A DNA stretch of 64,000 nt. Origin: an uncultured Verrucomicrobiota bacterium (GTDB lineage Bacteria > Verrucomicrobiota > Kiritimatiellia > CAIVKH01). Under the pieces are notes generated by a model that saw only the letters and a list, made by a program, of their open reading frames with translations, was not told the DNA's origin and did not search any database. The stretch covers positions 161,613 through 225,612 of the forward strand of contig CALMUP010000008.1 in assembly GCA_937872895.1 (NCBI GenBank), read 5' to 3'. This document shows, one piece after another, positions 35,119 to 44,348 of the stretch; the stretch's first letter is position 1; every line of letters starts with the position of its first letter. The translations under genes and the position numbers were made by a program.

Positions 35119-38100
35119 ATGAATGACTCCATCACTTCCCGTGTAGGTTCGGTTATCCGGCTGACTGCCGCATGCGCCGCCGCACTCCTGCTCTGGGTGC
35201 CCGCCGCCACCGCACAACAGAACGACATGGCCTTTACCGCGACCATCCGGCCGTGGGGCACCAACTCCTTTGATATCACCATCCAGAACGATACCCTGGA
35301 ATCCATCACCGGCTTGTCCATCCTGATGGATGGCACTGATCACAAATTCGCCTACATCTACTCGGATTCATTGACCCGCTCCGCCCGGGTACTGGAACCC
35401 TTGTATATACCGGGCGGAATTGGTGGCGTGCGCGAAGTGTTCAAGCCCATACCTGGAAATGAGATTGCCTTCCTGACCTCCTGGCCGCTGTATCCCAACT
35501 TTCCTGCCTCGCGCAACATCGTCGGCGGCAACTTCGAAGCGCCGATCAATATCGGAGATGGTTACGGCCAGCGCATTCACGGTTATCTTGTCGCACCGCA
35601 AACCGGTTTCTACACATTCTGGATCGCCAGCGATGACAACGGTCAGTTGTGGCTCAGCAGCAACACGAATCCTGCGAACGCCACGCTGATAGCCAGTGTT
35701 CCCGGTTGGACTTCGCCCAATCAATGGAACAAGTATTCCTCGCAGCAGTCCGCGCCGATTTTCCTGCAGGCCGGAAACTACTATTATATTTCGGCCTTGG
35801 GGAAAGAGGGTGCCGGTCTCGATAATCTGTCCGTCGGATGGCAGCGACCGAGTGGGGCAGGCACCTTGCTCCAGCGCCCCATGCCGATGTCCAACATCCG
35901 CCTGGCCGGTCCCGGCGGAGGTGGACAACTCAACATCGACGATCCATCTTCCAGTTCAGCCAGCTCCGATTCCATTCGCATGGTCGACATTGCCGGACTT
36001 AATCGTGGCTCCACCTTGAAGTTCCAGGCGGCCTTTACCGCGCCTCCGGCCAATGCGGCATCGGTTCTCTGGAATAACGGGTTCACCCGCCAGAATGCCA
36101 TCATTCGTGTATATGGTGCCGAAGGCGGTATCGGCGAGTTGACCCTCTACGACACCGCGTCCAACGAGTTGAACCGCGACTACGTGTTCCAGACCGACAA
36201 ACGCCCCCGCACGCTGACCGTTTCGTCGGAAGTCCTCGGCGGAGACCGGTTCATCTCCAACTTTGTGGTTTCCATCTTCAACAAGCAGGGCGGGCTTCTC
36301 ACCAACGTGGTCAATCCATCTACCACCGTGACCATTCCGTACCTGTCCGATGGCATGCGGGTCTCCATTGCCGCCGCCAACGAAGTGTACCTCGGTGCCG
36401 CCACGAACTACCTCTTTGACAGCAGCAATGTCCCTGCCGACGGATTCCTGAATTCCACCAATCCGCCCCGCCAACGCTTCGTTACCACCGGCCTTTCGGT
36501 GAACAACACCCCGCAGACCGGCGACCCGAGCCAGTACTCCTTTGACCTGAATGGCGACACCACCGTGACCCTGCGCTGGCGTCACGACTTCGCCCTGGTG
36601 ATCAACCACGATTTCACAGCGACCGAGAGCATTGAACGCGATCCGCAGAACAACCCCTGGGCCGGACCGCTCGTCTCCAGCGCCGCCGGAAATCCATCGC
36701 CGGACTCCACCAAGATCCACTGGATTGCCAAAGGCGATTCGGTGATCGCCCAGATCGACGGCCAGGTTCTTGATTTCAGCCGACCCGGCCTCGATATCCG
36801 CTACGTTCCCAAGGCCTACCGGGCGCGGGGAAGCGCCCGTGGCGTGTTCGTGGGCACCCCGGTGTACACCAATGAGTTTACCGTCGGCCAGACGCCGCCG
36901 CAACGCCAGCAGGTTGACTCCTTCGCCATGAACGATTGGGCCAGCATCGAGTACATCTGGCAGATCCAGTTCGGTGTGAAGGTGAATGTGGATGATGCAT
37001 CCCGCTCCGCCTTGCCCCGCGTGTTCCGTGTGGGTACCGGCACGAACTCCGCCGAGGAAGTCATCGGCAGCCTGGAAGGCACCTTCTGGTTTAATCCCGG
37101 CGAGCAGGTCAAGGTTGCCTCCGCCGCGCGCGTCGGAACCAATGCGACGTCCAGCGCCCTGAGCGGCTGGGTAAACGGCGACGGGTTCTACTTCGTCTCC
37201 AGCGGTGAAATCAATAGCCAGAACGGGTCCTTGTTGACCGGTCAGCCGCTTTCCGATGGCAACGGCCCGGTCGCTGAGTGGCAGAACAGTTTCTTCGCGA
37301 ATGACGGCAAGGAATACCGCGGCCTCGCCATCCCCAACCTCCGCCGTCCCGCCCGCGTGCTCTGGTTGTACGGCAGCCAGATCTACCAGGATACCGTGCG
37401 CATCGGCGCCTACATGTTCCAGACCAATGAAATGATGTTCACTGCCAACGCATCGCTGGCCTCGCTGCTGCTTCGTCCGCCCGATGCGATTGAAAAGTTG
37501 AGCGTGGCCGGTAGCAACCAGAACGTGCCCGACCCCGACATGGCGGTCTGGGATCCGAACGCCCAGCGCCTGTATCCCGTCGTTCCCGGCCTGTTCCGCG
37601 CCACATGGAACAGCGCCGATGGCGGTTCGGTGCGCGTGCTGGTCGATGTCCTGCCGCCCGAGCAACCCCACTATCCCCATATCGCCGGAACACCACCGGT
37701 GCAACTGACCCCGGATCCGACCGGAACCTTCTTCTTCAAGGAATTGAAGTACACCGAAAACGACGCCGCGATTTCCGGCGGCAGCTTGTTCACGGCGCAA
37801 CGGGCCGGCCGCACCGTCCTGCTCTTTGGCGAGATCAAGCGGATCGGTCGCGGTGATCCGAAGGAGTACCTGCGCGTGCGCATGGTCGATACCCGGACCT
37901 GGAACAACGACGCACCCTCGCCCGCGAATGCCATCATCGGCCAGGCCATTCGCGACACCACCCTCGACGAGGCGAATCTCGGAACCGGATACGTCTTCTT
38001 CAACGGTGCACGCTATAATCCCTCGATCTATGATGCCACCAAACTAGACGGCATCCGCGCCCGCGATGTTTATGACGTGCAGCGCCTCCGTTCCACCGCC

Positions 38101-41100
38101 GGTGAAAAGATCGTGGTCAACCGCACTGCGCTGCCCGGCCCGGTCATCCCGGTCAACCTGCACCCCGGTGCCTCGGCGGAACAACGCATCGTGGTCGTCT
38201 GGTACAAGGATCCCCGCCAGACGGATGAAATCCTCTGGCCGTACACCGCCCGCACCTACCTGCCGGTCTGGCCGACCAACGAGGCCCAGGGCCTCGGCCG
38301 GATTGTCATTGCCAGCCAGTTTGGCAGCGATGGCGTCAACGGCCAGAACCAGGATCAGCTCGTCGCCCCCGGTTTTACCAACATCACCTCGGACGGGCAG
38401 GGGGGGCTGCTGACCAATATCATCGTCCGCTCAACCTCGTACAACCCGACCCGCATCCAGCAACCGGCCGTGTACGTGCAGAACAATCCCGCCGTGCCCG
38501 GCTACAATCCGAACGAGGAACATGCCCTGATGGCGCCCTCGCTTCGTTATGCCCAGGTCTCACCGCGCCCGCCCGCCGCCTACGCGCTGCGCTTCCGCGA
38601 TCTCAACCGGTACAACCGGAATACCGCCGGGGAAAACGGCCAGCCCTCGGATTATACATCGCATCCGTTTGTCCTCGTTCAGTACTTCGATACCGCGATC
38701 AGCGAATTCGCCATGCGGGTTTACGAGATCGAGAAGGAAATTACGACCATTCCGAACTACCGGTTTGCCAATCAGGCCAAGGTGACGCCGGTCGGCATCA
38801 GCGACGCGGTCACCGCGAGCCCTCAATCCCTCGCCCAGGAACCGTATGTGCGCATGGAGGCCGGCGAACCGGTCATCCCGTTTTATCCGCTCGGGGTGGT
38901 GATCGGCGCTTCCCCGGCCCCGGAGACTTTCGGCCGCAACATCAAGAGCCAATCCACCTACTGGGAAGACCACAAAGGCACGGCCTGGGCGGTTTCCGGT
39001 GGCGAAAACGCCTGGTTCACCTATTCGATCTATTATCCGTTGGCCCCCGGTTTCTGGTGGCCTGCGGGTCAACCCGGCCGCATCGTGTACAACGAGGTGA
39101 CCGAGCAGAAACGCGCCGCCATTCCGAATACCGGTGACAGCATTTCTTTCATGCCGAACGACATCTCGACCATCCGTGGCCTGGCCGTCAACAGCATCAT
39201 CACCGAAGCCGCCGAATCGAACGCACGCCCCAACCGCATCCTGTACAAGAGCGACTGGCCGACCGTGGCGCCGGTGCTCAAGGCCGGTGAGACGCTAACC
39301 TACAGTGGCGGCGAATACCGGCAGGACAATCCGACCACCCAGTTCCTGGATGGCGACGGAGCGTTGCAATCCGTTCCCACGCCCGGCTTGCCCGGTGTGC
39401 TTGGCTTCGCCGTCGGTGAAGTGGTATTTGATGCCTTGAACCCGCGTGGTGAAACCGGCTTGCTGACCAATAGCTGGACCGTGCGCATGGGCCAGGTTCT
39501 CGATATCCGCACCCAGCCGCTCTCCATCGGGAATTTCCCGACTACCCTCCTGCCCGCCTCCGGTCGCACCCGTGTCAGCGGTGGCAAATACGTGTTCAAC
39601 GACCTGCCTGCCTCGCTGCAGAAACGCTTCCGGTTCGATCCGATCGCCCAGAGCGTGGATCCCGCCACCGGCATCACCATCAGCGGTCGTCTCGAGATGT
39701 CCGGTTTCGTCAACGACAAGGGTATCGGCGAATCCACCCTGACCGCCCCGCCGCCCGCCGTCTATATCCTCGAGCCCAACATCATGACGGAAAAGGATCG
39801 TGATGCCCTGTTGGCCCTGGCCGAGGACTCCGACACCGGTTGGCGTACCGCTGTAAACGCCCTTTATGAGAAATCACGGAATCCCGCTGAACTGCAGGAT
39901 GCCAACGGGCAGTTCCTCGCTGGAAAATACCTGATCGGCCTCCAGCAGAAAGTGTTGCTGAATCCGGTTACCCAGCAACCGATCCTTGTTCCAATTGAAC
40001 CCGGCTCCGATGTCCTCGTTCCCTTTACCGATCCGAAGACCCCCGAGCCGGCCCGCCAGTTCGGACCCGGTCTGGCCCTTATTCCCAATGCCGGTTTCAT
40101 GGATCCCTTCGGGATTATTCCCGGCAACCCCGCCGTACCGTACCCCGATGTGAGTTGGGTCACCGTCGCCGAGAACAACGATCCCAGCATGGGCGGATCG
40201 CCGGTCACCCTGCATGTCATCAAGGTGGACCGCCGCGAACGGTACCGCGGTGCGATCAAGAACGTCCTGTCCGACAACGTCTTCGATGAGAATGTCGTGA
40301 TGCGCCATACCGGCGACTTCGGTGCAAACGCCGACGAACTCGTCTTCGAATGGTGGTACCGTCCGGATGACGGATCGCTGAACGTGCCGCCTCCGTTCAT
40401 CGTCAACCGTGGCACCGCCGCACCCTGGCTCCTGTTCCCGGATACCAGCGGCAAGCAGGGCCTCGGCCGCGCCGAGATCCTCCTCAAGGGCAATCCGAAC
40501 ACGCCGGAAACCCTGATTGCCGATTCCTGGTGGTTCGCCCGCTACCGCCACAAGAACGATACCGTTCAGGACACCGACTGGTACCGTCCGCAGCAGAACG
40601 GCGACAGCCAGGTCAACTTCGAGTGGGCCGGTGCCGGCAATAACGACCCATTCAATGATTTCAACCTTGATGGCTACCCCGACTACCGGGCGCAATTGTC
40701 CAGCGGCTGGATCAAGCGCGTCCTCGACGCCGTCAATCCCTACGAAGCCCGCATCCGCGACTTCGAAGGCGACAATCCCTCCACGGTGTCGAGCATGTTG
40801 CAGCAACTCGGACCTCGATACGAAGGACCGGTAGCCCTCAATCCCGACAAGAATGTGATCGAGAATGTCGGTCTGATCGAACTCTACGAAACGATCCTCA
40901 ATCGCGCCGCCAACCTCAGCATCAACCTGTCCACGCCCGTCTCAACCCCGGCCATCGCCAATGCCTTGCAACTGGCCTCGACCCGGTTGTCGGACTTCTA
41001 TGCGTTGCTGGCCAACGAGGCCTACACCGATGCCAAGGATCCGACCATCGGGATCGGCAGCGGCTCGGTTGATTTCGGCGCAATGGCACCCGCCGTGTTC

Positions 41101-44100
41101 AGTTTCCAGAATCAACTCGCTACATTGATCGAGGAGGAGCTCTCGCTCCTCCGTGGCGTGGACGATTTCTTCGCTCGCCCGGTATACAACCGCCTCTTCT
41201 GGAACTTCACCAAGGGTGAAGGGGAGGCGGCCTACGCGCTGAACTACAACGTTTCCGACATCAACCAGGACGGATTCATCGACGAGGACGATGCGATGAT
41301 CCTGTACCCGCAGGGCCACGGCGACGCCTGGGGCCATTACCTGACCGCCCTGCGCAAGCAGTATGACCTGCTGCGCCATCCGTTCTTCAACTGGGTTGCC
41401 CGGTCCGAGTTCTACAACCTGATGGACATCGTCCTCAAGGTTGACTTCCTCGATGAGCGGAAGTTCGCCCAGATCGCCGCCTCGAAGGCGCGGGCCGGCG
41501 CGGAAATCGTGGCCTCCACGTACCGTGACCATTATGTCGAGGATGTTGCCGCGCAGTGGCAGGGCTACGCCGATGTGAATCCCGACCGGGCCTGGGGCGT
41601 GCAGGATTGGGCCCGGCGTGGTGCGCAAGGCGCCTACTTCGACTGGCTGACCGCCAACGCCCTCCTGCCTTCGGAACACCCCAACACGACGCTTGAAGGA
41701 ATCCAGAAGGTTGACCGCAAAGCCAACACCGACATCAAGGTCATTTCGGCCAACCTCAACCAGATCCAGCAGACCTTCGATGATGCCAACCTCGGCCTGA
41801 ATCCGCTGCGCCTTTCCTCGAAAGCCGTTCCCTTCGATATCAATCCGATGATGGTGGACGACCTCGTGTTCGGTCGCTCGTACTTCGAACAGATCTATGA
41901 CCGTGCCGTTACTGCGCTGGAAAACGCCCGGATGGTCTGGGATAACGCCAACCAGTCCCAGAATCGCCTGCGTCAGATTTCCACCAGCGAAGCGGAATTC
42001 CGCAACGATGTATTCCAGGAGGATCTGTCCTTCCGCAACCAGTTGATCGAGATCTTCGGCCGCCCCTACGACGGCACGGTCGGCCCCGGCAAGCTCTATC
42101 CGGCCGGATACGACGGTCCCGACGTTGCCCTCTACATGTACGTCAATGTCCGCGAGATCAACAACAGCACTGTCCCCGGACCCTCGCTCGGCTTCGCCAC
42201 CTTTGCCGATAACGGCACCCTCACCAAGGGCGATCTGCTTGATGCCTACAACGGGCTGGGCGGTAACAGCATCACCACGCTTGGCAGTGACTTGCGCGGG
42301 CTGTTTGCCGCCACCTTTGCACCCGACAGCAGTGGCACGGTCCCGGCACTGGCCCGCAACGGCTGGTATTCCGTGAACTACACCGATATCGACAATCCCA
42401 AGGTCGCGCTCGACAACTTCGCCCAGTTGATGCCCGTCAAGGCTTCCGGCTACACCTTCCAGGCCCCGACCGTTTGGGGCAGCCGCCCCGCCGTAGGCGA
42501 GTTGCAGACGATCATCAGCGAGATGATCCAGCAGGAAGCCGAGATCGCCGCCGCCATCGCCGCCTGGGATGCCCTCACCGGCGAGATCATCCGCACCATC
42601 CGGCTGGTGAACGCGCAACTGGCCACCACCGAGGAAATCCGCATCCGCAACCTGGGGCTGCAGATCAGCCGCACCATCGCCTTGAATATCGTCAAGACCG
42701 TGAACGGCATTATCGAGATCGCCGAGGATTCCAAGGAAACCGTCACGACCTTCCTGAACGCCACCGTGGATTCGCTGCCCAAGATCGCTCCGACCGTCGG
42801 CCTCGCGGTTTCTCCCGGTGACGTGCTCGCACCAGCCCGCGGCGGTCTGACCTTCGCAGGGTGGGGTGCCGTGGCCGGTATCAGCCTCGGTCAATCCATC
42901 TCCCGCGGCATCCTGCTCGGCACCGAGGTCGCCTTCGATATCGCTGAAAATGCCGTCAATCTCGCCAACGCCGACACCGAGATGATCCAGGCACAACGCG
43001 AACTGCTCAAGAGCATCGAAGACCTCGTCGGCGACGAACCGGCGCTGCGGGTCGCTATCTTCAAGGAAATCGAAGCGCTGCGCGCCCTGTCGGACCGGTA
43101 CCGCTCGGTGCTGGCCCAGGGTGCCCGCCTGATCGACGAACGGGCCGCCTTCAACAAGCGCGTGGCCGCGATGACCCAGATGAACCGCTATCAGGACATG
43201 GCGTTCCGCGTTCACCGGAACCATGCCCTCCAGGTCTACAACAGCATGTTCGACGTTGCCGCCCGCTATGCCTACCTCGCCGCCAAGGCCTATGACTACG
43301 AGACGAACTTCGATCCGAATGACCCCGGCTCACCGAGCGCCCTCTATTCGGACATCATCAAGGCTCGCACCCTCGGCTTGATCTCCGACGGCGTTCCACA
43401 GCCGGGCGAAGGTGGATTGGCCGCCGCGCTGGCATGGCTGCGCATCAACCATGACGCGATGAAAGGCACCCTCGGATTCAACAACCCGCAATACGAAACC
43501 GGCAAGATGTCCCTGCGTACCGAGCTGTTCCGCATCCTGCCCAGCGGGTACGGTGAACAACCGGACGAGGAAGGCTTCCCCGAGCCCGGTGCCGATGCGG
43601 ATGAGCTCTGGCGGCAGACCCTGGAAAATGCCCGCGTTGCCAACCTCTGGGATGTTCCCGAATACCGCAACCTGGCCCGACCGTTTGCTTCCGATATCGA
43701 TGCCAGCGGCAATGCCGCCGTGGAGCCCGGTATCGTCCTGCGCTTTAGCACCACCATCACCGCCGGTCAGAATGCCTTCGGCCGCCCCTTGAGTGGCGGC
43801 GACCACGCCTTCGATCCTTCCGTGTTCGCCACCAAGATCCGTTCGGTGGGCGTTTGGTTCTCGGACTACTTGTCCGATGACGTCCTGAGCGACCTGCCGC
43901 AGGCTCCCCGCGTTTACCTCTTCCCGGTCGGTGCCGATATCATGGCCATTCCCAACCAACCGACTCCCGAAAAGATCCGGGTCTGGAACATCGTGGACCA
44001 GGCCGTACCCGTGCCCATCCCGGCGGTATCCTCACAGTTGGACCGCAGCCGGTTTACCCCGCTGCTCGACAGCCTGAATGGCCGCATCGGAACTCCACGC

Positions 44101-44328
44101 CGCTACTCCAGCTTCCGCGCGTACCACAATGCCGAGGCCGAGGTTGATTACGATGAACTCGTCTTCGATAGCCGCCTTGTCGGCCGTTCCGTCTGGAATA
44201 CGGAATGGATCATGATCATTCCGGGCCTGACCTTGAACAGTGATCCGGATGAAGGGCTTGACCGTTTCATTGATCAGGTAACCGATATCAACATCATCTT
44301 CCAAACCTACGGATTCACCGGTTATTGA
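35119..44328 (+). CDS. Giant secreted protein with PA14 domain and helical C-terminal region
   Basis: A 3069-aa exported protein (signal peptide to about residue 34, ATAQ). Residues about 130-245 form a PA14-type module (YGQRIHGYLVAPQTGFYTFWIASDDNGQLWLSS, WNKYSSQQSAPIFLQAGNYYYISAL), often used for sugar binding. A long beta-rich stretch follows. DFNLDGYPDY (about 1848) and DINQDGFIDEDD (about 2047) look like calcium loops. Residues 2460-2740 are strongly helical with coiled-coil character (ADTEMIQAQRELLKSIEDL). The end (RSVWNTEWIMIIPG, TDINIIFQTYGFTGY) recalls the end of Tc-toxin A subunits, a weak match. I noticed no Cys after the signal peptide. Confidence 0.8.
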   Translation: MNDSITSRVGSVIRLTAACAAALLLWVPAATAQQNDMAFTATIRPWGTNSFDITIQNDTLESITGLSILMDGTDHKFAYIYSDSLTRSARVLEPLYIPGGIGGVREVFKPIPGNEIAFLTSWPLYPNFPASRNIVGGNFEAPINIGDGYGQRIHGYLVAPQTGFYTFWIASDDNGQLWLSSNTNPANATLIASVPGWTSPNQWNKYSSQQSAPIFLQAGNYYYISALGKEGAGLDNLSVGWQRPSGAGTLLQRPMPMSNIRLAGPGGGGQLNIDDPSSSSASSDSIRMVDIAGLNRGSTLKFQAAFTAPPANAASVLWNNGFTRQNAIIRVYGAEGGIGELTLYDTASNELNRDYVFQTDKRPRTLTVSSEVLGGDRFISNFVVSIFNKQGGLLTNVVNPSTTVTIPYLSDGMRVSIAAANEVYLGAATNYLFDSSNVPADGFLNSTNPPRQRFVTTGLSVNNTPQTGDPSQYSFDLNGDTTVTLRWRHDFALVINHDFTATESIERDPQNNPWAGPLVSSAAGNPSPDSTKIHWIAKGDSVIAQIDGQVLDFSRPGLDIRYVPKAYRARGSARGVFVGTPVYTNEFTVGQTPPQRQQVDSFAMNDWASIEYIWQIQFGVKVNVDDASRSALPRVFRVGTGTNSAEEVIGSLEGTFWFNPGEQVKVASAARVGTNATSSALSGWVNGDGFYFVSSGEINSQNGSLLTGQPLSDGNGPVAEWQNSFFANDGKEYRGLAIPNLRRPARVLWLYGSQIYQDTVRIGAYMFQTNEMMFTANASLASLLLRPPDAIEKLSVAGSNQNVPDPDMAVWDPNAQRLYPVVPGLFRATWNSADGGSVRVLVDVLPPEQPHYPHIAGTPPVQLTPDPTGTFFFKELKYTENDAAISGGSLFTAQRAGRTVLLFGEIKRIGRGDPKEYLRVRMVDTRTWNNDAPSPANAIIGQAIRDTTLDEANLGTGYVFFNGARYNPSIYDATKLDGIRARDVYDVQRLRSTAGEKIVVNRTALPGPVIPVNLHPGASAEQRIVVVWYKDPRQTDEILWPYTARTYLPVWPTNEAQGLGRIVIASQFGSDGVNGQNQDQLVAPGFTNITSDGQGGLLTNIIVRSTSYNPTRIQQPAVYVQNNPAVPGYNPNEEHALMAPSLRYAQVSPRPPAAYALRFRDLNRYNRNTAGENGQPSDYTSHPFVLVQYFDTAISEFAMRVYEIEKEITTIPNYRFANQAKVTPVGISDAVTASPQSLAQEPYVRMEAGEPVIPFYPLGVVIGASPAPETFGRNIKSQSTYWEDHKGTAWAVSGGENAWFTYSIYYPLAPGFWWPAGQPGRIVYNEVTEQKRAAIPNTGDSISFMPNDISTIRGLAVNSIITEAAESNARPNRILYKSDWPTVAPVLKAGETLTYSGGEYRQDNPTTQFLDGDGALQSVPTPGLPGVLGFAVGEVVFDALNPRGETGLLTNSWTVRMGQVLDIRTQPLSIGNFPTTLLPASGRTRVSGGKYVFNDLPASLQKRFRFDPIAQSVDPATGITISGRLEMSGFVNDKGIGESTLTAPPPAVYILEPNIMTEKDRDALLALAEDSDTGWRTAVNALYEKSRNPAELQDANGQFLAGKYLIGLQQKVLLNPVTQQPILVPIEPGSDVLVPFTDPKTPEPARQFGPGLALIPNAGFMDPFGIIPGNPAVPYPDVSWVTVAENNDPSMGGSPVTLHVIKVDRRERYRGAIKNVLSDNVFDENVVMRHTGDFGANADELVFEWWYRPDDGSLNVPPPFIVNRGTAAPWLLFPDTSGKQGLGRAEILLKGNPNTPETLIADSWWFARYRHKNDTVQDTDWYRPQQNGDSQVNFEWAGAGNNDPFNDFNLDGYPDYRAQLSSGWIKRVLDAVNPYEARIRDFEGDNPSTVSSMLQQLGPRYEGPVALNPDKNVIENVGLIELYETILNRAANLSINLSTPVSTPAIANALQLASTRLSDFYALLANEAYTDAKDPTIGIGSGSVDFGAMAPAVFSFQNQLATLIEEELSLLRGVDDFFARPVYNRLFWNFTKGEGEAAYALNYNVSDINQDGFIDEDDAMILYPQGHGDAWGHYLTALRKQYDLLRHPFFNWVARSEFYNLMDIVLKVDFLDERKFAQIAASKARAGAEIVASTYRDHYVEDVAAQWQGYADVNPDRAWGVQDWARRGAQGAYFDWLTANALLPSEHPNTTLEGIQKVDRKANTDIKVISANLNQIQQTFDDANLGLNPLRLSSKAVPFDINPMMVDDLVFGRSYFEQIYDRAVTALENARMVWDNANQSQNRLRQISTSEAEFRNDVFQEDLSFRNQLIEIFGRPYDGTVGPGKLYPAGYDGPDVALYMYVNVREINNSTVPGPSLGFATFADNGTLTKGDLLDAYNGLGGNSITTLGSDLRGLFAATFAPDSSGTVPALARNGWYSVNYTDIDNPKVALDNFAQLMPVKASGYTFQAPTVWGSRPAVGELQTIISEMIQQEAEIAAAIAAWDALTGEIIRTIRLVNAQLATTEEIRIRNLGLQISRTIALNIVKTVNGIIEIAEDSKETVTTFLNATVDSLPKIAPTVGLAVSPGDVLAPARGGLTFAGWGAVAGISLGQSISRGILLGTEVAFDIAENAVNLANADTEMIQAQRELLKSIEDLVGDEPALRVAIFKEIEALRALSDRYRSVLAQGARLIDERAAFNKRVAAMTQMNRYQDMAFRVHRNHALQVYNSMFDVAARYAYLAAKAYDYETNFDPNDPGSPSALYSDIIKARTLGLISDGVPQPGEGGLAAALAWLRINHDAMKGTLGFNNPQYETGKMSLRTELFRILPSGYGEQPDEEGFPEPGADADELWRQTLENARVANLWDVPEYRNLARPFASDIDASGNAAVEPGIVLRFSTTITAGQNAFGRPLSGGDHAFDPSVFATKIRSVGVWFSDYLSDDVLSDLPQAPRVYLFPVGADIMAIPNQPTPEKIRVWNIVDQAVPVPIPAVSSQLDRSRFTPLLDSLNGRIGTPRRYSSFRAYHNAEAEVDYDELVFDSRLVGRSVWNTEWIMIIPGLTLNSDPDEGLDRFIDQVTDINIIFQTYGFTGY

Positions 44329-44348
44329 TCCGGTTTTCGGGAGCACCC

